NCBI RefSeq assembly: GCF_051401765.1
Contig: NW_027480429.1
Location: 11,350,157-11,414,156, forward strand
Reading direction: 5' to 3'
Length of the DNA stretch: 64,000 nucleotides
Source: Calliopsis andreniformis
Taxonomy: Eukaryota; Arthropoda; Insecta; Hymenoptera; Andrenidae
This document shows, piece by piece, positions 1 through 13,800 of the stretch. Numbering within the stretch: the first letter of the stretch is position 1; the number at the start of each line of letters is the position of its first letter. The position numbers and the translations under genes were made by a program. The notes under the pieces are model-generated. The model was not told the origin of the DNA. It ran no database searches and worked only from the letters and a program-made list of their open reading frames with translations.

Positions 1-960
1 AATGGTCATTTCTACGTTCCGGGCAACCTAGGCTTCACTGTAGGGCGCTGCTCCACCAAATCGAATAGTTAGGGCCTTAGAAGTCAACGCCCGAAGCATA
101 AAATACAATATAAGTACAACAGCTTTTCCATCGTATAAAACGAATAATAGCAACCAGTGTGAAGGTTATGGTCATTTCTACTTCCCGGGCAACCTAGGCT
201 TCACCCTAGGGCGTTGTTCCACCTGATGGAATAGTTAGGGCCTAAGAAGTCAACGCCAGAAGCATAAAATACGATATAAATACAACAGCTTTTCCATCGT
301 ATAAAACGAATAATGGTAACCAGTGTGAAAGTTATGGTCATTTCAACGTTCCGGTCAACCTAGGCTTCACTCTAGGACGTTGCTCCACCAGATCGAATAG
401 TTAGGGCCTGTGAAGTCAACGCCAGAAGCATTAAATACAATAAAGGTGCAACAGTTTTTCCATCGTATAACAGGAGAAAATTGCAACCAGTGTGAAGGTA
501 ATGGTATGTTCTACGTTCCGGGCAACCTAGACTTCACTCTAGGGTGTTGCTCCACCCGATGGAATTGCTAGGGACTTAGAATTCAACGCCACAAGCATAA
601 AATGCAAAATAAATAGAACAGTTTTTCCATTGTATAAAACGAATAACTGCAACCAGTCTGAAAGTACTGGTCATTTCTACGTTTCGGGTAACCTAGGTTT
701 CACACTAGGGCGTTGCTCCACCAGATCGAATAGCTAGGGCCTTAGAAGTCAACGCCCGAAGCATAAAATACAATATAAGTACAACAGTTTTTCCATCCTA
801 TAAAATGAATAACTGTAACCAGTGTGAAAGTACTGGTCATTTCTTCGTTCCGGGCAACCTAGGCTTCACTGTAGGGCATTGCTCCACCAAATCGAATAGT
901 TAGGGCCATAGAAGTCGACGCCCGAAGCATAAAATACAATATAAGTACAACAGTTGTTCC

Positions 961-2920
961 ATCGCATAAAATGAATAATTGCGAACATTGAGATAGTAAT
1001 GGTCATTTCTACGTGCCTGGCAACTTACGTGTCACTCTAGGGCGTTCCTGCTCCACATCTGATAGCTACGGCCTTAGAAGTTAACGCCGGAAGCATAAAA
1101 TACAATATAAATACAACAGCTTTGCCATCGTATAAAATGAATAATTGCAAACAGTGTGAAGGTAATGGTCATTTCTACGTTCCGTGCAACCTAGGCTTCA
1201 CTCTAGGGCGTTGCTCCACCAGATCGAATAGTTAGGGCCTAAGAAGTCAACGCCAGAAGCTTAAAATACAAAATAAATAGAACAGTTTTTCCATTGTGTA
1301 AAACGAATAATTGCTACCAGTGTAAAAGTTATGGTCATTTCTACGTTCCGGGCAACCTAGGCTTCACCCTAGGGCGTTGTTCCACCAGATCGAATAGTCA
1401 GGGCCTAAGAAGTGAACGCCAGAAGCATAAAATGCAATAAATATACAACAGTCTTTCCATCCTATAACAGGAATAATTGCAACCCGTGTGAAAGCGATGG
1501 TCATTTGTACGTTCCATGGAACCTAGGCTTCACTCTGGGGCGTTGCTCCACCAGATCGAATTGTTAGGGCCAAAGAAGTCAACGCCCGAAGCATAAAATA
1601 CAAAATAAATAGAACAGTTTTTCCATTGTATAAAACGAGTAATTGCTACCAGTGTAAAAGTTATGGTCATTTCTACGTTCCGGGCAACCTAGGCTTCATC
1701 CTAGGGCATTGTTCCGTCAGATCGAACAGTTAGGCCCTAAGAAGTGAACGCCAGACGCATAAAATACAATATAAATACAACAGTTTTTCCATCGTATAAC
1801 AGGATTAATTGCAACCAGTTTGAAAGTGATGGCCATTTCTACGTTCCGGGCAACCTAGGCTTCACTCTAGGGCGTTGCTCCACTAGATTGAATAGTTAGG
1901 GCCTTAGAAGTCAACGCCCGAAGCATAAAATGCAATAAAAATACAACAGTTTTTCCATCGTATAACAGGGTTAATTGCAACCAGTTTGAAAGCGATGGTC
2001 ATTTCTACGTTCCGGGCAACCTAGGCTTCACTCTAGGACGTTGCTCTACTAGATCGAATAGTCAGGGCCTAAGAAGTGGACGCCAGAAGCATAAAATGCA
2101 ATAAAAATACAACAGTTTTTCCATCGTATAACAGGGTTAATTGCAACCAGTTTGAAAGCGATGGTCATTTCTACGTTCCGGGCAACCTAGGCTTCACTCT
2201 AGGACGTTGCTCTACTAGATCGAATAGTTAGGGCCATAGAAGTCAACGCCCGAAGCATAAAATACAATATAAATACAACAGCTTTTCCATCGTATAAAAT
2301 GAATAATTGCAAACAGTGTGAAAGTAATGGTCATTTCTACGTTCCGGGCAACCTAGGCTGCACTCTAGGGTGTTGCTCCACCAGATGGAATAGCTAGGGC
2401 CTTAGAAGTCAACGCCCGAAGCATAAAATGCAAAATAAATATAACAGCTTTTCCATCGTATGAAACGAATAACAGCAACCAGTCTGAAAGTACTGGACAT
2501 TTCTACGTTCCGGGTAACCTAGGTTTCACACTAGGGCGTTGCTCCACAAGATCGAACAGCTAGGGACTTAGAAGTCAACGCCAGGGGCATAAAATACAAT
2601 ATAAATACAACAGCTTTTCCATCGTATAAAATGAATAATTGCAGACATTGTGAAAGTAATGGTCATTTCTACGTGCCTGGCAACTTACGTGTCACTCTAG
2701 GGCGTTCCTGCTCCACATCTGATAGCTACGGCCTTAGAAGCTAACGCCGGAAGCATAAAATACAATATAAATACAACAGCTTTGCCATCGTATAAAATGA
2801 ATAATTGCAAACAGTGTGAAGGTAATGGTCATTTCTACGTTCCGTGCAACCTAGGCTTCACTCTAGGGCGTTGCTCCACCAGATCGAATAGTTAGGGCCT
2901 AAGAAGTCAACGCCAGAAGC
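961..2920 (+). repeat. Local duplication at 10-monomer offset
   Basis: The segment from about 961 to 1,260 recurs at about 2,621-2,920. The unusual motif CGTGCCTGGCAACTTACG starts at 1012 and at 2672, exactly 1,660 bp (10 x 166) apart. The rearranged GGCGTTCCTGCTCC and the ACATCTGATAGCTACGG variant follow in both. Downstream of about 1,260 and 2,920 the two copies diverge. This marks an in-register duplication of roughly two monomers. Confidence 0.8.
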
Positions 2921-3772
2921 ATAAAATACGATATACATACAACAGCTTTTCCATCGTAGAAAACGATTAATGTCAACCAGTGTGAATGTTATGGTCATTT
3001 CTACGTTCTGGGCAAACTAGGCTTCAGTCTAGGGCCTTGCTCCACCAGCTCGAATAGTTAGGGCCTTAGAAGTCAACGCCAGAAGCATAAAATGCGATAA
3101 AGATGCAACAGCTTTTCATCGTATAACAGGAATAACTGCAAACAGTGTGATAGTACTGGTCATTACTACGTTCCGGGTAATCTAGGCTTCACTCTAGGGC
3201 GCTGCTCCACCGGATCGAATAGCTAGGGACTTAGAATTCAACGCCAGAAGAATAAAATGCAATAAATATGCAACAGCTTATCCATCGTATAAAACGAATA
3301 ATTGCAACCAGTATGAAAGTTATTGTCATTTCTACTTTCCGGGCAACCTAGGCTTCACTCTAGGGCGTTGCTCCACCAGATCAAACAGTAAGGTCCTTAG
3401 AAGCCAACGCCCGAAGCATAAAATACAAAATAAATAGAACAGTTTTTCCATTGTATAAAACGAATAATTGCTACCAGTGTAAAAGTTATGGTCATTTCTA
3501 CGTTCCGGGCAACCTAGGCTTCACCCTAGGGCGTTGTTCCACCAGATCGAATAGTCAGGGCCTAAGAAGTGGACGCCAGAAGCATAAAATGCAATAAAAA
3601 TACAACAGTCTTTCCATCCTATAACAGGAATAATTGCAACCCGTGTGAAAGCGATGGTCATTTGTACGTTCCATGGAACCTAGGCTTCACTCTGGGGCGT
3701 TGCTCCACCAGATCGAATAGTTAGGGCCTTAGAAGTCAACGCCCGAAGCATAAAATACAAAATAAATAAAAC
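1320..3772 (+). repeat. Local duplication at ~13-monomer offset
   Basis: About 1,320-1,615 is repeated at about 3,477-3,772. The rare motif TCATTTGTACGTTCCATGG starts at 1501 and at 3658, an offset of 2,157 bp, one base short of 13 monomers. TCTTTCCATCCTATAACAGG and GCAACCCGTGTGAAAGCG precede it in both copies. It overlaps the range of the 10-monomer duplication, so the two events are interleaved. Confidence 0.75.
1797..2290 (+). repeat. Run of near-identical adjacent monomers
   Basis: Three consecutive units share TATAACAGG(A/G)TTAATTGC and AACCAGTTTGAAAG(C/T)GATGG. TATAACAGGG starts at 1961 and 2127, exactly 166 bp apart. Two of the units also share CTCTAGGACGTTGCTCTACTAGATCG. This looks like a recent single-monomer amplification in otherwise diverged sequence. 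Confidence 0.75.
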
Positions 3773-3922
3773 ACTTTTTCCATCGTATAAAACGAATAAT
3801 TGCTACCAGTGTGGAAGTTATGGTCATTTCTACGTCCCGTGCAACCTAGGCTTTACTCTAGGGCGTTGCTCCACCAGTTCAAATAGTTAGGGCCTAAGAA
3901 GTCAACGCCAGAAGCATAAAAT

Positions 3923-6900
3923 GCGATATATATACAACAGCATTTCCATCGTATAAAACGAATAATTGCAACCAGTGTGGAAGTTATGGTCATTTCTACG
4001 TTCCGGGCAACCTAGGCTTCACTCTAGGACGTTGCTCGACCAGATCGAATAGCTAGGGCCTTAGAAGTCAACGCCTGAAGTATAAAATACAATAAAAATA
4101 CAACAGTCTTTCCATCCTATAACAGGAACAATTGCAACCCGTGTGAAAGTGACGGTCATTTCTACGTTCCAGGCAACCTGGGCTTCACCCTAGGGCGTTG
4201 TTCCACCTGATGGAATGCTTAGGGCCTAAGAAGTCAACGCCAGAGGCATACAACACTATATAAATACAACAGTTTTTCCATCATATAAAACGAATAATTG
4301 CAACCAGGATGAAAGTTATGGTCATTTCTACTTTCCGGGCAACCTAGGCTTCACTCTAGGGTGTTGCCCCACCAGATCGAATAGTTAGGGCCTTAGAAGT
4401 CCACGCCCGAAGCATAAAACACAAAATAAATAAAACAGTTTTTCCATCGTATAAAATGAATAATTGCTACCAGTGTGATAGGTATGCTCATTTCTACGTT
4501 CCGGGCAACCTAGGCTCCACCCTAGGGCGTTGCTCCAACAGATTGAATAGTTAGGGCCTTAGAAGTCAACGCCAGAAGCATAAAATGCAATAAAGATGCA
4601 ACAGTTTTCCAGCGTATAACAGGAATAACTGCAATCAGTGTGAAAGTACTGGTCACTTCTACGTTCCGGGTAACCTAGGCTTCACTCTATGGCGTTGTTC
4701 CACCAGATCGAATAGGTAGGGCCTAAGAAGTCAACGCCAGAAGCATAAAATACAATATAAACACAACAGTTTTTCCATCATATAAAACGAATAATAGCAA
4801 CCAGTGTGACAGTTATGATCATTTCAACGTTCCGGGCAATCTAGGCTTCACTCTAGGGCGTTGCTCCACCATATCAATCAGCTACGGCCTTAGAAGTCAA
4901 CGCCCGAAGCATAAAATGCAAAATAAATAGAACAGTTTTTCCATTGTATAAAACGAATAATTGCTACCAGTGTGAAAGTAATGGTCATTTCTACGTTCCG
5001 GGCAACGTAGGTTTCACTCTAGGGCGTTGATCCACCAGAGGGAATAGTTAGGGCCTAAGAAGTCAACGCCAGAAGCATAAAATACAATATAAATACAACA
5101 GCTTTTCAATCGTATAAAACGAATAATTGCAACTAGTGTGAAGGTTATGGGCATTTCTACATTCCCGCCAACCTAGGCTTCACACTAGGGCGTTGCTCCA
5201 CCAGATCGAATAGTTAGGGCCTTAGAAGTCAACGCCAGAAGCATAAAATACAGTAAAGATGCAAAAGTTTTTCCATCGTGTAACAGGAATAACTGCAAAC
5301 AGTGTGAAAGTAATGGTCATTTCTACGTTCCGGGCAACCTAGGCTTCACTCTAGGTCGTTGCTCCACCAGATCAAATAGCTAGCGACTTAGAATTAAACG
5401 CCAGAAGCATAGAATACAATAAAAATACAACAGTTTTTCCATCGTGTAACTGGAATAATTGCAACCAGTGTGAATGGAACTGTCATTTCTACGTTCCGGC
5501 AACCTAGGTTTCACTCTAGGGCGTTGCTCCACCAAATCGAATAGCTAGGGCCTTAGAAGTCAACGCCAGAAGCATAAAATACAATAAAGATGCAAAAGAT
5601 TTTCCATCGTATAACAGGAATAACTGCAAACGGTGTGAATGTAATGGTCATTTCTACGTTCCGGGCAACCTGGGCTTCACTCTAGGGCGTTGTTCCACCA
5701 GATCGAATAGTTAGGCCCTAAGGAGTCAACGCCAGGAGCATAAAATGCAAAAAAAGTAAAACAGTTTTTCCATCGTATAACAGGAATGATTCCAGCCAGT
5801 TAGAAAGTGATGGTCATTTCTACGTTCCTGGCAACCTAGGTTTCACTCTAGGGCGTCGCTCCAATAGATCGAATGGCTAGGGACTTAGAATTCAACGCCA
5901 GAAGGATAAAATACAATATAAGTACAACAGTGTTTTCATCGTATAAAATGAATAATTGCAAACATGGTGAAAGTTATGGTTATTTCTACTTTCCGGGCAA
6001 CCTAGGCTTCACTCTAGGGCGTTGCTCCACCACTCTGAATAGTTAGGGCCTGAGAAGTCAACGCCCGAAGCATAAAATGCAATAAAAATACAACAGTTTT
6101 TCGATCGTATAACAGGAATAATTCCAACCAGTTTGAAAGTGATGGTCATTTCTACGTTCCGGGCAACCTAGGCTCCACTCTAGGGCGTTGTGCCACCAGA
6201 TTGAATAGTTAGGGCCTTAGAAGTCAACGCCCGAAGCATAAAATACAAAATAAATAAAACAGTTTTTCCATCGTATAAAACGAATAATAGCTACCAGTGT
6301 GAAAGTTATGGTCATTTCTACGTTCCGCGCAACCTAGGCTTCACCCTAGGGCGTTGTTCCACCAGATGGAATAGTTAGGGCCTAAGAAGTCAACGCCAGA
6401 AGCATAAAATGCGATATATATACAACAGCATTTCCATCGTATAAAACGAATAATTGCAACCAGTGTGGAAGTTATGGTCATTTCTACGTTCCGGGCAACC
6501 TAGGCTTCACTCTAGGACGTTGCTCGACCAGATCGAATAGCTAGGGCCTTAGAAGTCAACGCCTGAAGTATAAAATACAATAAAAATACAACAGTCTTTC
6601 CATCCTATAACAGGAATAATTGCAACCCGTGTGAAAGTGACGGTCATTTCTACGTTCCAGGCAACCTGGGCTTCACCCTAGGGCGTTGTTCCACCAGATG
6701 GAATGCTTAGGGCCTAAGAAGTCAACGCCAGAGGCATACAACACTATATAAATACAACAGTTTTTCCATCATATAAAACGAATAATTGCAACCAGGATGA
6801 AAGTTATGGTCATTTCTACTTTCCGGGCAACCTAGGCTTCACTCTAGGGTGTTGCCACACCAGATCGAATAGTTAGGGCCTTAGAAGTCCACGCCCGAAG

Positions 6901-9900
6901 CATAAAACACAAAATAAATAAAACAGTTTTTCCATCGCATAAAACGAATAATTGCAACCAGTATGAAAGTTAACGTCATTTCTACTTTCCGGGCAACATA
7001 GGCTTCACCCTTGGGCGTTGCACCAACAGATTGAATAGTTAGGGCCTTAGAAGTCAACGCCCGAAGCATAAAATACAAAATAAATAGAACAGTTTTTCCA
7101 TCGTATAAAACGAATAATTGCAACCAGTGTGAAGGTAATGGTCCTTTCTTCGTTCCGGGCAACTTAGGCGTCACTCTAGGGCGTTGCTCCACCACATCTA
7201 ATAGCCACGGCCTTAGAAGTCAACCCCAGATGAATAAAATACATAAAAGATGCCACAGCTTTTCCATCGTATAAAACGAATAATTGCAACCAGTGTGAAA
7301 GTTATGGTCATTTCTACTTTCCGGGCATCCTAGGCTTCACTCTAGGGCGTTGTTCCACCAGATCGAATAGTTAGGGCCTTAGAAGTCAACGCCAGAATCA
7401 TAAAATACGATATAAATACAACAGCTTTTCCATCGTATGAGACGAATAATTGCAACCGGTGTGAATGTAATGGTCATTTCTACGTTCCGGGCAACCTAGG
7501 CTTCACTCTCGGCCGTTGCTCCAGCAAATCGAATAGCTTGGTCCTTAGAAGTCAACGCCAGAAGCATAAAGTACAATAAAGTTGCAAAAGTTTTTCCATC
7601 GTATAATAGGAATAACTGCAAACAGTGTGAAAGTTATGGTCATTTCTACGTTCCGGGCAACCTCAGCTTCACTGTAGGGCGTTGTGGCACCAGATCGAAT
7701 AGTTAGGGCCTTAGAAATCAACGCCCGAAGCATAAAATACAAAATAAATAAAACAGTTTTTCCATCGTATAAAACGAATAATTGCAACCAGTATAAAAGT
7801 TAACGTCATTTCTACTTTCCGGGCAACATAGGCTTCAGCCTTGGGCGTTGCACCAACAGATTGAATAGTTAGGGCCTTAGAAGTCAACGCTCGAAGAATA
7901 AAATACGAAATAAATAGAATAGTTTTTCCATCGTATAAAACGAATAATTGCAACCAGTGTGAAGGTAATGGTCTTTACCACGTTCCGGGCAACCTAGGCT
8001 TCACTCTAGCGCGTTGCTCCACCAGATCGAATAGTTAGGTCCTAAGAAGTCCACGCCAGAAGCATAAAATACGATATAAGTACAACAGCTTTTCCATCGT
8101 ATAAAACGAATAATTGCAACCAGTGTGAAAGTAATGAACATTTCTACGTGCCGGGCAACGTAGGTTTCGCTCTACGGCGTTGATCCACCAGAGGGAATAG
8201 TTAGGTCCTTAGAAGTCAACGCCCGAAGCATAAAATACAAAACAAATAGAACAGTTTTTCCATCGTATAAAATGAATAATTGCTACCAGTGTGATAGTTA
8301 TGCTCATTTCTAAGTTCCGGGCAACCTAGGCTCCACCCTAGGGCGTTGAACCAACAGATTGAATAGTTAGGGCCTTAGAAGTCAACGCCAGAAGCATAAA
8401 ATACAATATAAATACAACAGCTTTTCAATCGTATAAAACGAATAATTGCAACTAGTGTGAAGGTTATGGACATTTCTACATTCCCGCCAACCTAGGCTTC
8501 ACACTAGGGCGTTGCTCCACCAGATCGAATAGTTAGGGCCTTAGAAGTCAACGCCAGAAGCATAAAATACAGTAAAGATGCAAAGGTTTTTCCATCGTGT
8601 AACAGGAATAACTGCAAACAGTGTGAAAGTAATGGTCATTTCTACGTTCCGGGCAACCTAGGCTTCACTCTAGGTCGTTCCTCCACCAGATCAAATAGCT
8701 AGCGACTTAGAATTAAACGCCAGAAGCATAGAATACAATAAAAATACAACAGTTTTTCCATCGTGTAACTGGAATAATTGCAACCAGTGTGAATGGAATT
8801 GTCATTTCTACGTTCCGGCAACCTAGGTTTCACTCTAGGGCGTTGCTCCACCAAATCGAATAGCTAGGGCCTTAGAAGTCAACGCCAGAAGCATAAAATA
8901 CAATAAAGATGCAAAAGATTTTCCATCGTATAACAGGAATAACTGCAAACGGTGTGAATGTAATGGTCATTTCTACGTTCCAGGCAACCTGGGCTTCACT
9001 CTAGGGCGTTGTTCCACCAGATCGAATAGTTAGGCCCTAAGGAGTCAACGCCAGGAGCATAAAATGCAAAAAAAGTAAAACAGTTTTTCCATCGTATAAC
9101 AGGAATGATTCCAGCCAGTTAGAAAGTGATGGTCATTTCTACGTTCCTGGCAACCTAGGTTTCACTCTAGGGCGTCGCTCCAATAGATCGAATGGCTAGG
9201 GACTTAGAATTCAACGTCAGAAGGATAAAATACAATATAAGTACAACAGTGTTTTCATCGTATAAAATGAATAATTGCAAACATGGTGAAAGTTATGGTT
9301 ATTTCTACTTTCCGGGCAACCTAGGCTTCACTCTAGGGCGCTGCTCCACCACTCTGAATAGTTAGGGCCTGAGAAGTCAACGCCCGAAGCATAAAATGCA
9401 ATAAAAATACAACAGTTTTTCGATCGTATAACAGGAATAATTCCAACCAGTTTGAAAGTGATGGTCATTTCTACGTTCCGGGCAACCTAGGCTCCACTCT
9501 AGGGCGTTGTGCCACCAGATTGAATAGTTAGGGCCTTAGAAGTCAACGCCCGAAGCATAAAATACAAAATAAATAAAACAGTTTTTCCATCGTATAAAAC
9601 GAATAATAGCTACCAGTGTGAAAGTTATGGTCATTTCTACGTTCCGCGCAACCTAGGCTTCACACTAGGGCGTTGTTCCACCAGATGGAATAGTTAGGAC
9701 CTAAGAAGTCAACGCCAGAAGCATAAAATGCGATATATATACAACAGCATTTCCATCGTATAAAACGAATAATTGCAACCAGTGTGGAAGTTATGGTCAT
9801 TTCTACGTTCCGGGCAACCTAGGCTTCACTGTAGGGCGTTGCGGCACCAGATCGAATAGTTAGGGCCTTAGAAATCAACGCACGAAGCATAAAATACAAA

Positions 9901-10889
9901 ATAAATAAAACAGTTTTTCCATCGTATAAAACGAATAATTGCAACCAGTATAAAAGTTAACGTCATTTCTACTTTCCGGGCAACATAGGCTTCAGCCTTG
10001 GGCGTTGCACCAACAGATTGAATAGTTAGGGCCTTAGAAGTCAACGCTCGAAGAATAAAATACGAAATAAATAGAATAGTGTTTCCATCGTATAAAACGA
10101 ATAATTGCAACCAGTGTGAAGGTAATGGTCTTTACCACGTTCCGTGCAACCTAGGCTGCACTCTAGGGCGGTGCTCCACCAGATCAAATAGTTAGGGCCT
10201 CAGAAGTCAACGCAGGAAGCATAAAATACCAAATAAATAAAACAGTTTTACCATCGTATAAAACGAATAATTGCTGCCAGTGTGAAAGTTATGGTCATTT
10301 CTACGTTCCGCCCAACCTAGGCTTAACCCGAGGGCGTTGTTCCACCAGATGGAATAGGGAGGGCCTAAGAAGTCAACGCCAGAAGCATAAAACACTATAA
10401 ATACAACAGTTTTTCCATCATATAAAACGAATAATTGCAACCAGGATGAAAGTTATGGTCATTTCTACTTTCCGGGCAACCTAGGCTTCACTCCAGGGTG
10501 TTGCCCCACCAGATCGAATAGTTAGGGCCTTAGAAGTCCACGCCCGAAGCATAAAACACAAAATGAATAAAACAGTTTTTCCACCGTATAAAACGAATAA
10601 TTGCAACCAGTGTGAAGGTAATGGTCCTTTCTTCGTTCCGGGCAACTTAGGCGTCACTCTAGGGCGTTGCTCCACCACATCTAATAGCAACGGCCTTAGA
10701 AGTCAACCCCAGATGAATAAAATACATAAAAGATGCCACAGCTTTTCCATCGTATAAAACGAATAATTGCAACCAGTGTGAAACTTATGGTCATTTCTAC
10801 TTTCCGGGCAACCTAGGCTTCACCCTAGGGCGTTGTTCCACCAGATGGAATAGTTAGGGCCTAAGAAGTCAACGCCAGAAGCATAAAAT
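3923..10889 (+). repeat. 42-monomer higher-order repeat, complete copy (15+20+7)
   Basis: The marker GCGATATATA occurs at 3923, 6411, 9730 and 10890, giving blocks of 2,488, 3,319 and 1,160 bp, that is 15, 20 and 7 monomers. The total is 6,967 bp, five bases short of 42 x 166. The last eight monomers of the 15-block and of the 20-block are the same octamer. Unusual units in this copy include one with CACTATATAAATACAAC after GGCATACAA (near 4,250 and 6,735) and one with GGCAACATAGGCTTCA(C/G)CCTTGGG (near 7,005 and 7,830). Small deletions inside monomers, for example GTTCCGGCAACC near 5,500, account for the shortfall. Confidence 0.85.
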
Positions 10890-13800
10890 GCGATATATAT
10901 ACAACAGCATTTCCATCGTATAAAACGAATAATTGCAACCAGTGTGGAAGTTATGGTCATTTCTACGTTCCGGGCAACCTAGGCTTCACTCTAGGACGTT
11001 GCTCGACCAGATCGAATAGCTAGGGCCTTAGAAGTCAACGCCTGAAGTATAAAATACAATAAAAATACAACAGTCTTTCCATCCTATAACAGGAACAATT
11101 GCAACCCGTGTGAAAGTGACGGTCATTTCTACGTTCCAGGCAACCTGGGCTTCACCCTAGGGCGTTGTTCCACCTGATGGAATGCTTAGGGCCTAAGAAG
11201 TCAACGCCAGAGGCATACAACACTATATAAATACAACAGTTTTTCCATCATATAAAACGAATAATTGCAACCAGGATGAAAGTTATGGTCATTTCTACTT
11301 TCCGGGCAACCTAGGCTTCACTCTAGGGTGTTGCCCCACCAGATCGAATAGTTAGGGCCTTAGAAGTCCACGCCCGAAGCATAAAACACAAAATAAATAA
11401 AACAGTTTTTCCATCGTATAAAATGAATAATTGCTACCAGTGTGATAGTGATGCTCATTTCTACGTTCCGGGCAACCTAGGCTCCACCCTAGGGCGTTGC
11501 TCCAACAGATTGAATAGTTAGGGCCTTAGAAGTCAACGCCAGAAGCATAAAATGCAATAAAGATGCAACAGTTTTCCAGCGTATAACAGGAATAACTGCA
11601 ATCAGTGTGAAAGTACTGGTCACTTCTACGTTCCGGGTAACCTAGGCTTCACTCTATGGCGTTGTTCCACCAGATCGAATAGGTAGGGCCTAAGAAGTCA
11701 ACGCCATAAAAATAAAATACAATATAAACATAACAGTTTTTCCATCGTATAACACGAATAATAGCAACCAGTGTGAAAGTTATGATCATTTCAACGTTCC
11801 GGGCAATCTAGGCTTCACTCTAGGGCGTTGCTCCACCATATCAATCAGCTACGGCCTTAGAAGTCAACGCCCGAAGCATGAAATGCAAAATAAATAGAAC
11901 AGTTTTTCCATTGTATAAAACGAATAATTGCTACCAGCGTGAAAGTAATGGTCATTTCTACGTTCCGGGCAACGTAGGTTTCACTCTAGGGCGTTGATCC
12001 ACCAGAGGGAATAGTTAGGGCCTAAGAAGTCAACGCCAGAAGCATAAAATACAATATAAATACAACAGCTTTTCAATCGTATAAAACGAATAATTGCAAC
12101 TAGTGTGAAGGTTATGGACATTTCTACATTCCCGCCAACCTAGGCTTCACACTAGGGCGTTGCTCCACCAGATCGAATAGTTAGGGCCTTAGAAGTCAAC
12201 GCCAGAAGCATAAAATACAGTAAAGATGCAAAAGTTTTTCCATCGTGTAACAGGAATAACTGCAAATAGTGTGAAAGTAATGGTCATTTCTACGTTCCGG
12301 GCAACCTAGGCTTCACTCTAGGTCGTTGCTCCACCAGATCAAATAGCTAGCAACTTAGAATTAAACGCCAGAAGCATAGAATACAATAAAAATACAACAG
12401 TTTTTCCATCGTGTAACTGGAATAATTGCAACCAGTGTGAATGGAACTGTCATTTCTACGTTCCGGCAACCTAGGTTTCACTCTAGGGCGTTGCTCCACC
12501 AAATCGAATAGCTAGGGCCTTAGAAGTCAACGCCAGAAGCATAAAATACAATAAAGATGCAAAAGATTTTCCATCGTATAACAGGAATAACTGCAGACGG
12601 TGTGAATGTAATGGTCATATCTACGTTCCAGGCAACCTGGGCTTCACTCTAGGGCGTTGTTCCACCAGATCGAATAGTTAGGCCCTAAGGAGTCAACGCC
12701 AGGAGCATAAAATGCAAAAAAAGTAAAACAGTTTTTCCATCGTATAACAGGAATGATTCCAGCCAGTTAGAAAGTGATGGTCATTTCTACGTTCCTGGCA
12801 ACCTAGGTTTCACTCTAGGGCGTCGCTCCAATAGATCGAATGGCTAGGGACTCAGAATTCAACGCCAGAAGGATAAAATACAATATAAGTACAACAGTGT
12901 TTTCATCGTATAAAATGAATAATTGCAAACATGGTGAAAGTTATGGTTATTTCAACTTTCCGGGCAACCTAGGCTTCACTCTAGGGCGTTGCTCCACCAC
13001 TCTGAATAGTTAGGGCCTGAGAAGTCAACGCCCGAAGCATAAAATGCAATAAAAATACAACAGTTTTTCGATCGTATAACAGGAATAATTCCAACCAGTT
13101 TGAAAGTGATGGTCATTTCTACGTTCCGGGCAACCTAGGCTCCACTCTAGGGCGTTGTGCCACCAGATTGAATAGTTAGGGCCTTAGAAGTCAACGCCCG
13201 AAGCATAAAATACAAAATAAATAAAACAGTTTTTCCATCGTATAAAACGAATAATAGCTACCAGTGTGAAAGTTATGGTCATTTCTACGTTCCGCGCAAC
13301 CTAGGCTTCGCCCTAGGGCGTTGTTCCACCAGATGGAATAGTTAGGGCCTAAGAAGTCAACGCCAGAAGCATAAAATGCGATATATATACAACAGCATTT
13401 CCATCGTATAAAACGAATAATTGCAACCAGTGTGGAAGTTATGGTCATTTCTACGTTCCGGGCAACCTAGGCTTCACTGTAGGGCGTTGCGGCACCAGAT
13501 CGAATAGTTAGGGCCTTAGAAATCAACGCACGAAGCATAAAATACAAAATAAATAAAACAGTTTTTCCATCGTATAAAACGAATAATTGCAACCAGTATA
13601 AAAGTTAACGTCATTTCTACTTTCCGGGCAACATAGGCTTCAGCCTTGGGCGTTGCACCAACAGATTGAATAGTTAGGGCCTTAGAAGTCAACGCTCGAA
13701 GAATAAAATACGAAATAAATAGAATAGTGTTTCCATCGTATAAAACGAATAATTGCAACCAGTGTGAAGGTAATGGTCTTTACCACGTTCCGGGCAACCT

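Larger units (their letters stand above)
1..3922 (+). repeat. Left-edge segment of diverged monomers
   Basis: About 23.5 monomers with more substitutions between neighbours than further right and no full-length higher-order repeat. Several sub-forms alternate, distinguished by the A/T-rich linker: CAATATAAATACAAC, CAAAATAAATAGAAC and CAATAAAGATGCAAC. Small length changes are visible, for example a lost base in AGCTTTTCATCG near 3,110 and a rearranged GGCGTTCCTGCTCCAC near 1,043 and 2,703. The segment contains three local duplications listed separately. No gene or foreign insertion is seen. Confidence 0.85.
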
